This document shows positions 58,201-64,000 of a stretch of DNA of 64,000 nucleotides, piece by piece. Origin of the DNA: Lutraria lutraria (lineage: Eukaryota > Mollusca > Bivalvia > Venerida > Mactridae); contig OZ026835.1 in the NCBI GenBank assembly GCA_964023205.1, positions 14,714,414 to 14,778,413 on the forward strand, in the 5' to 3' direction. A model generated the notes under the pieces. That model saw only the letters and a list, made by a program, of their open reading frames with translations. It had not been told where the DNA came from and ran no database searches. Position 1 is the first letter of the stretch. The number at the start of each line of letters is the position of its first letter. Position numbers and translations under genes: made by a program.

Positions 58201-60820
58201 ATATATTAACATTAACAACACCATTTTCATCAATACATGAGTGTGAAGGATGGTAAAAAATGACAGTCACAATAAAAAGCAAAATAAGTATAATTTTATA
58301 ACATTCAATTAAGTAGGTCTTCAAAATGTGTAAAAATGTCTTAAGCAAAAATCATGCGTCAGATCCAGGAACATAGTTCCATTTACATCTGCATTATTTT
58401 TTGCCAATGGATACCTGAATAGAATTCAAATCAAAAGAGAGGGTGAAGCAGTTGGTTTAAGCTTAAGTATACTTAGTTGAAGTATTTTTTAAATAAATCT
58501 TTACAGATATACAAATAATCTAGTCATAAAATATATCTACAATATCATTCAGTTTCTTGAATACAACAAATTGTGATAACTAAACTGCCTGATTTAACCA
58601 TAAATATTTAAAATTGCAAATACCCTGATCCCAAGGAAGTAAATGTTAAGCAATTCAAGCTCTTAAATTTGTGACATCGTCACATGTCTTCACATACTGG
58701 TATACTAATACAACTACATTTGAATGAAAATCTGTCATAAGATTGTCATATATATGCTAAGTTACTGTCTGACAGGGTGCTCCCTAGTAGACTTCAAAAG
58801 TTGGGGGTCAAAATGACCCTTAGCTGATAGAAATTTAAGGAGTCAACAAAATTTCCTACTAATGTAATAGTAAATTGACTCTTTGATTCCAATTCTCAAT
58901 AGTCAAAAACCTTATTTTGCAAATTTCAATCGTCAAAATGCCATTTTAAGGGTCAGACTCAAAGGAGAGCCCTGTGTCATAATTATAACTATTTTTGTCA
59001 TAATGATGATATTGTAAAATTTAAATAAGCATATCTTAAATACTTTCTGAATCTGATAACTAAGTTAGCAACATTACAAATTACAATGTTCAATAAAATG
59101 AATAACAGTCAAGAAATTTAACCCTTTAAATCAAAGTACTGAAAGTACTCATGGAAACTGAACTTACATTGACTTGCACTGCAACATGTAACAGGAACTA
59201 GTTTAACAAATTTAGCAAGGCAGATGTAGAAAAACATAGTACTTTTGGTCAACATAAAAATTCATGCGCACTGTGCGAGTGACGGCCATGGAAAGCTGAA
59301 CCATTGTTCATTTTCCAATCAAAGCACTGAGAGTAAAAGCAAAAGTTAAAATGTAACTGATAATATTTGGTAGATATGCATTAGATAACTAATGATACCA
59401 AAAATATCAACCAACTCTAGGCCACAATGTTACAAACCCAAATGTATACATCGTTTGGACTAATATTTTCCTCAAAAGGAAGTCAGTTTTGGCCCAGTGT
59501 AATCAAGACTTTTGGTATAGGTCCACTTGTTATGCTCCAAATTCTGTTGAAATTGATAGTAAACTCATACCTCCACTTCCTGTTCACGGTAAAAACACAT
59601 CTGATTCTTAAAACTTCGTAATTATATGTAATAATAGAGTTAATATCTCTTACATAAGAGTTAACTCTTTAGCAGTGTGGTTGAGTGTGCTAGATGTTCT
59701 TGGTTGAAAGAATTCTTAAAACGCCCCGAATTCAGTCAAACGTGTTGTTAATAATTCTGTTTTAATAATAATTAATTTTCGTTGAAGTTGTTTTTAACAA
59801 AGATGTATTATGCAAACCTATCTCGCAATAAGAATTTCATTTCGCGAGATTGAGTCCCTTCTGTACTTTATATCTAATCTATCCAGTAGGCGTAGTTATG
59901 GTTAACTGGTGTCCTCGCTCTGCTAGTGTCTTTTAGCGATTTGCATGCGTATAGTAGCTATGCACACTATTTATTGTCTTTATGAATGAAGCTTTTGTGC
60001 AGATGAATACTGAATTATTAAACTCAATTATCAGTAGTTTCACTGTTTGAAATGCCTAAACAGTGTAATAATTCAAAATGAACATAATCCTGCAATATAT
60101 CCAATGTGTACCATAACTGCAATTGGTAGAGTTATAATTCCAGTGGTACAATTTTCAACGGAATGTATGGATATGAGGTGTCACGTTTTTGTTAATTTGC
60201 ACAAAACTAGGTTTATTACTATAGAACTTAGTTCTATTTCAACTTCTAAGCTTTCGCTTCTAAAAATGAAGGAAAGCACAACCAGAGAAAAAGTTTATCA
60301 ATGTTTGGAGTACAACTACCAGCTCTGTGTACTTTTATATGTGTGCTAAAAGACCATTCAATGTTGCAAGCACTGAAGCAGTCTTAATTAGCGGTAGTCA
60401 TACAATCAAGAACTAACTATATGCAAATTTTGAGTTTGACAAATTTTGTTTTCCTGTTGCATACAGTTCCCACAATCTGTGAATCAGAATCATAATATGT
60501 TGTCTGATTTAAGAACATGAGTGATCAATGCTCACTAACAAAAGAGTGATAACATGGTTGAATCAAGCCTATTACTATTTTATTTTTAATTCATTAACCG
60601 TAACCCCACCCAGTCAAAACAAGGAATTTTAGTCAATTTGGTAATTTACCAAAATTGGCAATGTTTATGTCGAAATCATTTGATAACTTCATGGGGGGAG
60701 TAAAATTTTACCTTCTTTCACTTTCTTTTTACGCCCTAAAGTCCCTATTTTGTCGAGCAACGACTCGTCTTTCTTTTTATTAGGAGATGTCAAAGTGGAA
60801 GTATTTGGAGAGGTAGCCAT
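34214..60820 (-). CDS. PARV: Parvin (actopaxin/CH-ILKBP family), two calponin-homology domains
   Basis: The coding sequence joins 60820-60712, 57867-57778, 55950-55880, 55452-55350, 54823-54671, 54239-54124, 53360-53302, 52868-52849, 49855-49794, 48612-48544, 47832-47731, 37157-37085 and 34296-34214. It is 1110 nt, 369 residues plus TAG, all GT-AG and in frame, close to the 372 residues of human alpha-parvin. The N terminus is MATSP... with a basic GRKKKVKE and ELQEEGKNAIE. CH1 spans about residues 86-195 (LLLEWINDVLADDRIIVKDI, EEDLFDGQILQKL, NLVAILHLLVALARHFRAPI). CH2 spans about 242-365 (RDAFDTLFDHAPDKLNLVKK, FHDGVYLVLLMGLLEGYFVP, TLRVLYNIFTKYK). Family knowledge: it binds ILK (with PINCH), paxillin and actin at integrin adhesions. 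It lies upstream of TEAD on the same strand. The start is the first ATG of the exon and matches the family N terminus. Confidence 0.97.
36550..36745 (-). mobile_element. tRNA-derived SINE, family B
   Basis: Minus strand: GTTGAGTGGTTATGGCCCC (A-box region), a B-box-like GAGTACATATCCCATCC, then GGACCAGATATATATCACAT and GCTGTCTAGCTAGCTTATTA. A C-run occurs at about 36630. Last parvin intron. Confidence 0.6.
37085..37157 (-). CDS. PARV: Parvin coding exon 12: CH2
   Basis: It has 24 codons plus one base: VHNVGFAFELMQDAGLPKPK, ARAE. It matches V.NV.FAFELMQD.GL.KPK.R.E of vertebrate parvins. The acceptor is ATTTTCAG and the donor GAAG|GTCAGT. Confidence 0.97.
39070..39420 (+). mobile_element. tRNA-derived SINE, family B-like, with 3' tail
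   Basis: The head has TAAGTGGTTACAGTCTAACT and TGAGTTTGAAATTTC; the body has GGGACCAAATTTTACATGTG and GGGTTCGAGCCCAGCAACCT. The end GACTGTTGAAAAAGGGCGTA, AAACTCGAAATAAACAAAAC resembles a common 3' tail of mollusc SINEs. Confidence 0.65.
41390..41605 (-). mobile_element. tRNA-derived SINE, third type
   Basis: The minus-strand head TATAGTTCAGCTGGTAGAGT (A-box) and GTGAGTTTGAGCTCTATCTG (B-box) is clearly tRNA-like. The body differs from families A and B. Confidence 0.65.
42255..42350 (+). repeat. Imperfect direct duplication around a C-run
   Basis: CCAACCTAGAATTTTTATAT followed by GGCC.GAG.AATGGT occurs twice, on either side of a C-run of about 15 (42289-42303). This suggests local duplication inside a dispersed element. 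Confidence 0.8.
42950..43170 (+). mobile_element. tRNA-derived SINE, family B
   Basis: The head has GGTGGAGTGGATATGGTCTC; the B-box is degraded (GAGCTTCAAACCCAACCGGG). The body has TTTCACATGTGAGGAAGATC and AGTCGGTGGTTCTACACAG. Confidence 0.65.
43190..43300 (+). repeat. Dispersed repeat fragment
   Basis: GAAATGTGTCCAGAGGACAC, GAATGCCTCCGC and AGTCCTGTGAAAGTG resemble a dispersed repeat I associate with mollusc genomes. No ORF; this rests on memory of the family only. Confidence 0.4.
43490..44740. repeat. Minisatellite, 43/44-bp unit
   Basis: The unit is GTAACCATGAAATACTACAG followed by GTAGGATGTGTTTATGGCAC and ATGT. About 22 regular units run to 44440, mixing 44-bp (ATGAAATATTACAGG) and 43-bp (ATATATACCACAGG) types, followed by degenerate units to about 44740. 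Each unit has a CACATGTG. ORFs on the minus strand are repeat artefacts. Confidence 0.95.
45145..45360 (-). mobile_element. tRNA-derived SINE, family A
   Basis: On the plus strand, CACCTAACCAGTTTTACTGG and ACTTTATTAATACCAGTTCC match the family A core. The minus-strand head lies at about 45290-45350 with a degenerate B-box. Confidence 0.6.
47731..47832 (-). CDS. PARV: Parvin coding exon 11: CH2
   Basis: It has 34 codons, phase 0: FHDGVYLVLLMGLLEGYFVP, LHSFHLTPSEFEQK. This is the most conserved CH2 block of the family. The acceptor is CTTTTCAG and the donor AAG|GTAAGA. It is followed by a 10.6-kb intron. Confidence 0.97.
47915..48130 (+). mobile_element. tRNA-derived SINE
   Basis: The head has GGATCGGTGGTGTAGTGG (A-box) and GATTTGAATCTCAG (B-box). 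The body has CATCCCTATCCCAGCAACC and TGCTTTACACCAGGCATGAT. It lies between parvin exons 10 and 11 (minus-strand order). Confidence 0.65.
48544..48612 (-). CDS. PARV: Parvin coding exon 10: CH2
   Basis: It has 23 codons, phase 0: TLVTFVNKQLLKVNLEVSDI, NTQ. It matches TLITFVNKHLNKLNLEVTELETQ. The acceptor is TATTTTAG and the donor CAG|GTAAGT. Confidence 0.96.
48665..48940 (-). mobile_element. tRNA-derived SINE, family B
   Basis: The minus strand has GAGTTGGAATCTCACC (B-box-like), AAGCTGTCCAGATATCTTAC and AGAAGGTCAGTGTTTCTGAC. Confidence 0.6.
49545..49745 (-). mobile_element. tRNA-derived SINE, family B
   Basis: The minus strand has TGGTTGAGTGGTTGTAGTTT, then CACAATTTCTCATGTGAGGA, AGCTGTCCAGATAGCTTATA and GGTTCTACCCAGGCAT. 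It lies about 50 nt from parvin exon 9. Confidence 0.65.
49794..49855 (-). CDS. PARV: Parvin coding exon 9: start of CH2
   Basis: It completes Glu241 and adds RDAFDTLFDHAPDKLNLVKK, nearly identical to alpha-parvin. The acceptor is TTATTTCAG and the donor AAG|GTATGA. Confidence 0.97.
49860..51930. other. Parvin intron 8, no supported gene
   Basis: AT-rich intronic sequence; no coding or RNA feature and no strong repeat found. Confidence 0.5.
51935..52095 (+). repeat. Dispersed repeat (copy 2)
   Basis: TTCACTGCCTCAGTGGGATC, TATCCATCTATGAAGTTTCA and TTTCTGAGTTATGAGCTACA match 24175-24340. Parvin intron 8. Confidence 0.6.
52849..52868 (-). CDS. PARV: Parvin coding exon 8 (20-nt microexon)
   Basis: It completes Glu234, adds DVGGKF and gives the first base of Glu241. 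The acceptor is TCTTTCAG|AGATG and the donor TTTG|GTAGGT. Skipping it would break the frame, and with it the linker runs straight into ERDAFDTLFDHAP of CH2 as in vertebrates. Confidence 0.88.
53302..53360 (-). CDS. PARV: Parvin coding exon 7: inter-CH linker
   Basis: It has 19 codons plus two bases: KRDGMLQPRRVPEEITGTN. It matches KREG.LQSR.I.EEITG of vertebrate parvins. The acceptor is GATTTCAG and the donor AATGA|GTAAGT. Confidence 0.95.
53730..53935 (+). mobile_element. tRNA-derived SINE, family B
   Basis: GAGTTCAAATCCCAACTGAT (B-box), then ACCAAATTTCATGTGTAAGG and AAGCTGTCAAACTGACTGAC. It lies between parvin exons 6 and 7. Confidence 0.65.
54124..54239 (-). CDS. PARV: Parvin coding exon 6: end of CH1
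   Basis: It completes a Ser codon and adds VHSKNLVAILHLLVALARHF, RAPIRLPENVQVYLLVVQ. It is near-identical to vertebrate parvin (LVAILHLLVALS.(Y/H)FRAPIRLP). The acceptor is TTGTTACAG and the donor CAG|GTAATT. Confidence 0.97.
54671..54823 (-). CDS. PARV: Parvin coding exon 5: CH1
   Basis: It completes Glu125 and adds KLAEIRVEVPEVSQSEMGQK, QKLRVILDVINRILNLPQLG, TWNQQKWSVD plus one base. The VPEV(S/T)QSE...QKQKL core is conserved. The loop after NLPQ is a few residues different from vertebrate parvins. The donor is GACA|GTAGGC. Confidence 0.94.
55350..55452 (-). CDS. PARV: Parvin coding exon 4: start of CH1
   Basis: It has 34 codons plus one base: LLLEWINDVLADDRIIVKDI, EEDLFDGQILQKLI. WIND.L...RI(I)VKD and DLFDGQ(I/V)LQKL are CH1 signatures of parvins. 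The acceptor is TTGTTACAG and the donor ATTG|GTATTT. Confidence 0.97.
55560..55627 (-). tRNA. tRNA-like sequence (Thr-TGT-like), probably pseudogene or SINE head
   Basis: The minus strand reads GCCGTGGTCCAGTGGTTAG... with an A-box TGGTCCAGTGG, an anticodon loop TTTGTAA, and a perfect T-stem CCAGG/CCTGG around TTTGATT. The acceptor arms GCCGTGG/CCACGGG pair at six of seven positions. It is 68 nt, a few bases short in the D-arm, and the anticodon stem has an A-C mismatch. It lies in parvin intron 3. A functional tRNA is unlikely. Confidence 0.45.
55880..55950 (-). CDS. PARV: Parvin coding exon 3
   Basis: It completes Glu67 and adds ENEERSMIAPGSLEDPKVKE, LMK, equivalent to LEENEVRTMV...DPKLQELMK of alpha-parvin, just before CH1. 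The acceptor is TTATTTTAG and the donor AAG|GTCTGT. Confidence 0.95.
56165..56350 (-). mobile_element. Degenerate SINE, family A
   Basis: CTAACCAACTTCCCTGGATT and GCTACCCCACATGGTGCAGA on the plus strand match the family A body. The tRNA head near 56310-56350 is eroded. Confidence 0.45.
56795..56835. repeat. Hairpin with 13-bp perfect arms
   Basis: CATTCGGTCCAGT (56795-56807) and ACTGGACCGAATG (56823-56835) are exact inverted repeats around a 15-nt loop. A related TCCGTCCAGT lies about 50 nt upstream. Confidence 0.9.
57778..57867 (-). CDS. PARV: Parvin coding exon 2
   Basis: It completes an Ala codon and adds IELQEEGKNAIESPTSPTTA, NVGPEGYLL plus one base. ELQEEG(K/M)NAI is a parvin signature. 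The acceptor is AATTTTCAG and the donor CTTG|GTGGGT. Confidence 0.93.
58773..58974. mobile_element. About 200-bp MITE with CAGGG...CCCTG ends
   Basis: The left end CAGGGTGCTCCCTAG and the right end, minus strand CAGGGCTCTCCTTTGAG, form imperfect TIRs. The interior carries GGGTCAAAATGACCC-like palindromic pieces. Parvin intron 1. Confidence 0.65.
59000..60700. other. Parvin intron 1, 5' part
   Basis: AT-rich intron, slightly richer in CpG towards exon 1 (59780-59960). An open 100-codon plus-strand stretch at 60047-60349 has no recognisable content. Confidence 0.4.
60712..60820 (-). CDS. PARV: Parvin coding exon 1
   Basis: It has 36 codons plus one base: MATSPNTSTLTSPNKKKDES, LLDKIGTLGRKKKVKE. 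MATSP and the basic K/R cluster followed by KE match the vertebrate parvin N terminus. The donor is GAAG|GTAAAA. Confidence 0.93.
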
Positions 60821-60960
60821 TTTCAGCGTAAGAACTTCACATTGTAGAATTCACTTCGGTGCGAGCTAAAACTAACCCGACCGTCCTCGTTGAAAACCGT
60901 CCCATCGGTGAACTAGCATTACCATTTATCTTATAGATGCACCACAAAAATAAAAGTCAT
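60821..60960 (-). promoter_or_regulatory. Parvin 5' UTR and probable promoter
   Basis: The 100 bases before the ATG have repeated CpGs (60861-60920: GGTGCGAG, CCCGACCGTCC, CCATCGG), unlike the CpG-poor introns. No TATA box at a usual distance was seen. The ATG context (GCTGAAAATGG) is acceptable, with A at -3 and G at +4. The transcription start was not located. Confidence 0.45.
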
Positions 60961-61945
60961 TTATGCTTAGCATACAAAGAAGTTCGGCTGTAATGGTAAT
61001 TAAAAAGGGCTATACATGTATCTATAAACTTACTTTGTCAAAATGTAAAATAATTTAAGCCTCTCCATATCCTACAGGCCCGTTATATATGATAGATCAT
61101 GAGTTACTGTTGTGTATGAAATTTAGAGGCGAGCCTAGCCTGTGGTCTAATTAGCTTTATATTATCTTTTTGTTCAACCACTTCCACTTGTTGCTCCAGT
61201 ACGTACAATATACATTTAGAATATATATATGTTCCTGACTGCTTTCCTGCTTCACTTCACACCCAATACTTTAATATGTATTTGTACAGTAAAACTTTGA
61301 TTTGCTTTGTGAATTTGATCAATTATACATAAAAAATTTCTTTGTGTACTTGTAACCAGACAGTACAGCAACAATATTTATTACCTCCAGCAGCATGACT
61401 AGGTCCATATCTCAAGTGTAATGCAAACATTGTTAGATTTTCTAACATGTCACTTAAAAATTACAATTATGCAAGATAATGTACCACCTTATGCTTTTAA
61501 GTTTGACTTCATTTTTGCGCTATTAATTTTTTCATTTGGTAAAATCATGAGTTTTTGAATATGCATGGCTATACGCACCTGACCTCATGATCCATCAAGA
61601 ACTTGACTCTATTGTGCCCATGGACCAGTACTACTAAAGTGAGACATTTTGGTGAAGGCATTGACCATTATATTCACAAAGAAATTCATGGAAACAAAAT
61701 CACATAATTATGGAAACATGTCATGCTATAAAAAGGATCTCTCAATAGATGTATATAAATGTATATAAAAATATGTCAAACCTGGAAACAATGGACACCC
61801 TTGGGAAAGACAGAATATGTTTCTTTATAGGTTACCTTTATTCAGAGGTAATTTTGTTCCAATTGATCAATTGAGATTTTAAAAGAATGAGGTCTATTAA
61901 CAGGGTGACCTCTTACAAGTTTGATTGAAAATGTATATGACAGGT
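60960..61945. other. Upstream of parvin, no supported gene
   Basis: AT-rich sequence beyond the parvin promoter. No exon, RNA gene or repeat family was recognised. Confidence 0.4.
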
Positions 61946-61954
61946 AGTTTGATT

Positions 61955-62518
61955 TAACTTTGGCTAAATTCAAGGGCACATAACTCTGCAATGAGTGGAT
62001 CACTGGGCATGAAAATTGTGTCTTGCACATTTACATTTTATATTGATAATATATTTCAAGTTTCAATTCAATCCCTTGAAAAATTTCGAAGTAGTTCGCT
62101 CCACAAACTAAGATTGCCATTGTACACTATATGGCTAAATTCAAGGGCACATAACTCTGGAATGGGTGAATCGCTGGGAATGAAAATTGTGTCTTGCACA
62201 CCTACATTTGATATTAATAACATATTTCAAGTTTCAATTCCATCCCTAGAAAAATGTGAAAGTAGTTTGCTCCACAATTGTACACTATATGGCTAAGTTC
62301 AAGGGCACATAACTGGAATGAGCGAATTGCTGGGAATGAAAATTTTGTCTTGCACATGTACACTTCATGGTAATAACATATTTCAAGTTTCAATTCAATC
62401 CCTTGAATAATGTGGAAGAAGTTCGCTCCACAAACTTCTGATATTTTATGCAGACGGACGGTCTGACCGACCGAGTGACTCCAATATACCCCCCTCAAAC
62501 TTCGTTTGCGGGGTATAA
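61955..62518 (+). repeat. Dispersed element with three 150-180-bp tandem units and terminal hairpin
   Basis: AATTCAAGGGCACATAACTC ... GAAAATTGTGTCTTGCACA ... ATATTTCAAGTTTCAATTC recurs from about 61965, 62130 and 62293. The element ends with GACGGACGGTCTGACCGACC and a TATACCCC...GGGGTATA hairpin. ORFs on both strands are repeat artefacts. Confidence 0.85.
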
Positions 62519-62519
62519 T

Positions 62520-64000
62520 TATTTTATTGTGGATATTTCATTAATCCATATTTTGTGGATATTGCTAAGACTAACAACTTTAATTTGATTCAATCATTCA
62601 TGTTGCCCTGTTGCTCATAACTCATGCATTATTTATCTCCTTGCTCAAAAGCGTATTGGTTGAAGATATTGTTGTTTTTCACACTTCAATACATGATCTG
62701 ATCAATTATGCTGTAGGAATAATGTATCTTCATTTGAACATCATTTTATCTTGTGATGTTTATTTTGGTGCACCTTCAGAGTATGAAGCTATAACTGACA
62801 GTGACTGTCCTATTATTGGCAGAATAACTGTTGTGTCTTGTTTACTTGTGTATATCATTTAGGGGTTTGGTATGTTACTCTATATAAACAAAGGCTTTAT
62901 CACCAATATGCCAAAACTTGGGACTTACTTATTACTGAATAATATAATTTCACATGATATTACAGGTAGATAAACTCTAAACTCTAGGCTTATGTGTTCA
63001 TGTCCAGGTGTGCTGTGCTATATGAACAAGTGTGTGTTACCTCCACTTCTCCCTAAACAGGGATTTATTTACATAGGCGTTAAAAGTATGTTTGTATCTA
63101 GTAATATGCTCATTGAAAATAAAGTAGGCAGGTCAGGGTTTTTTTGCTCTTGAAAGCTATAAGAAGTCAATGGTTGCGGAAAAATTAGGGTACCAGAAAC
63201 AAACATTTTTTTCGCCTTATATAACAAAATAACAAGAAAACATGGACAAACTAATGAAGAATGAAGATAAACAAGTTCTGACGTTACGTTTTTATTAATG
63301 ATTTGTACAAAATTACAGTTAAATAAGCCTTTGATTGACTCATCCTTCACAAATACTGTATTTCAAACATGATGATAAAAACACAAGTTTTCCCATTTCG
63401 TAAAATTGCCACTACAAGATAAATGATAAATATGTGAAATGCAAGATCTGAACTTCAAAAAAAAAATCCATTGTCCAAAAAAAAGGAAAGGGAACTTTTA
63501 GAATGAATTGTTTGCGGAAAAAGTATATGGCTAAATACCCCTTCAAATATCATAGCTCGAAAGAGAAGCATCACATAATTATGGATCATTTGTTAGAACT
63601 GCATCACAAGATATCCTATTAATGTACAAACTTGTGTATCAATTCAAACTTAATTGACAATTATCCATGCACAAATTACACAGATATTATATTCTTTGTA
63701 CAGCATTTATGAACATACAGAGCACTTCAGAGATAGAAGTCATCAGGAGGGATAAACTAATTATGTTACCCCTGTATGTAACACAGTTATTCATTGTCTT
63801 ATTCAGCCGGAGTGACCTTGACACCTTGTCTAATTTGTCCCCAACCTATCAATCTGAAAGCAAAACAAACAATGGTTTCATTCAAGTAGTATTTTTTTTT
63901 TCATATTTTTAAAACAGAACCATTTATGAAATAGTCTCTTTCTTTCAAAAGCTATTAATTATATATAAATATCAAAACAGACCATTTTTAAATATTATTC
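62520..64000. other. Right end of window, no supported gene
   Basis: AT-rich; open stretches at 62611-62862 and 63667-63912 have no recognisable protein features. A fragment near 63125-63215 (GGTCAGGGTTTTTTTGC, CCAGAAACAAACATTTTTTT) looks like an old dispersed repeat also hinted at near 42370-42440. Confidence 0.4.

Noticed and set aside
61991..62498. ORFs of about 100 codons on both strands
   Set aside because: They fall within the three-unit dispersed repeat and repeat with its units.

Overview
The window is AT-rich animal (metazoan) DNA with two multi-exon protein genes, both on the minus strand, separated by long introns and many dispersed repeats. Exons are short, splice sites follow GT-AG, and all recognisable coding sequence lies in these two genes. 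Several repeat types (tRNA-headed SINEs, short inverted-repeat elements, and a repeat-cored element near 6-7 kb with the motif GGGCGGGGCCAATTTTGACC) look like families I associate with bivalve mollusc genomes. I infer a mollusc, probably a bivalve, but no marker gene proves it.

Gene 1, transcribed right to left from 60820 to 34214, encodes parvin (13 coding exons, 369 codons plus stop). Parvin is the two-calponin-homology-domain adaptor of the ILK-PINCH-parvin integrin adhesion complex. Gene 2, transcribed right to left from 23863 to 4957, encodes the TEAD/Scalloped transcription factor (462 codons plus stop by either isoform). TEAD is the DNA-binding partner of YAP/TAZ/Yorkie at the end of the Hippo pathway. 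Both genes appear intact, with complete reading frames across every junction.

The most notable feature is that TEAD carries two side-by-side copies of the exon encoding the second half of its DNA-binding TEA domain (14445-14572 and 14257-14384). They have identical length and phase, differ at 5 of 42 residues, and carry many silent differences. Splicing both together would cause a frameshift and an immediate stop, so they look like mutually exclusive exons giving two DNA-binding isoforms. One copy changes a conserved Arg (IARYIK) to Cys. The parvin-then-TEAD tandem order also matches my recollection of PARVA-TEAD1 on human 11p15, which would make this a very old gene pair.

Layout: 1-4956 is TEAD 3' flank/UTR with one SINE and an exon-like plus-strand segment. 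4957-23888 is TEAD. 23889-34213 is intergenic or TEAD 5' region, with a 36-bp-arm perfect palindrome, a CpG-rich patch at about 27.7-28.6 kb (likely TEAD promoter) and a 20-bp-unit minisatellite at 30.85-31.6 kb. 34214-60820 is parvin, whose 10.6-kb intron 12 carries a 43/44-bp minisatellite. 60821-64000 is parvin promoter and upstream DNA with a three-unit repeat and no recognised gene.
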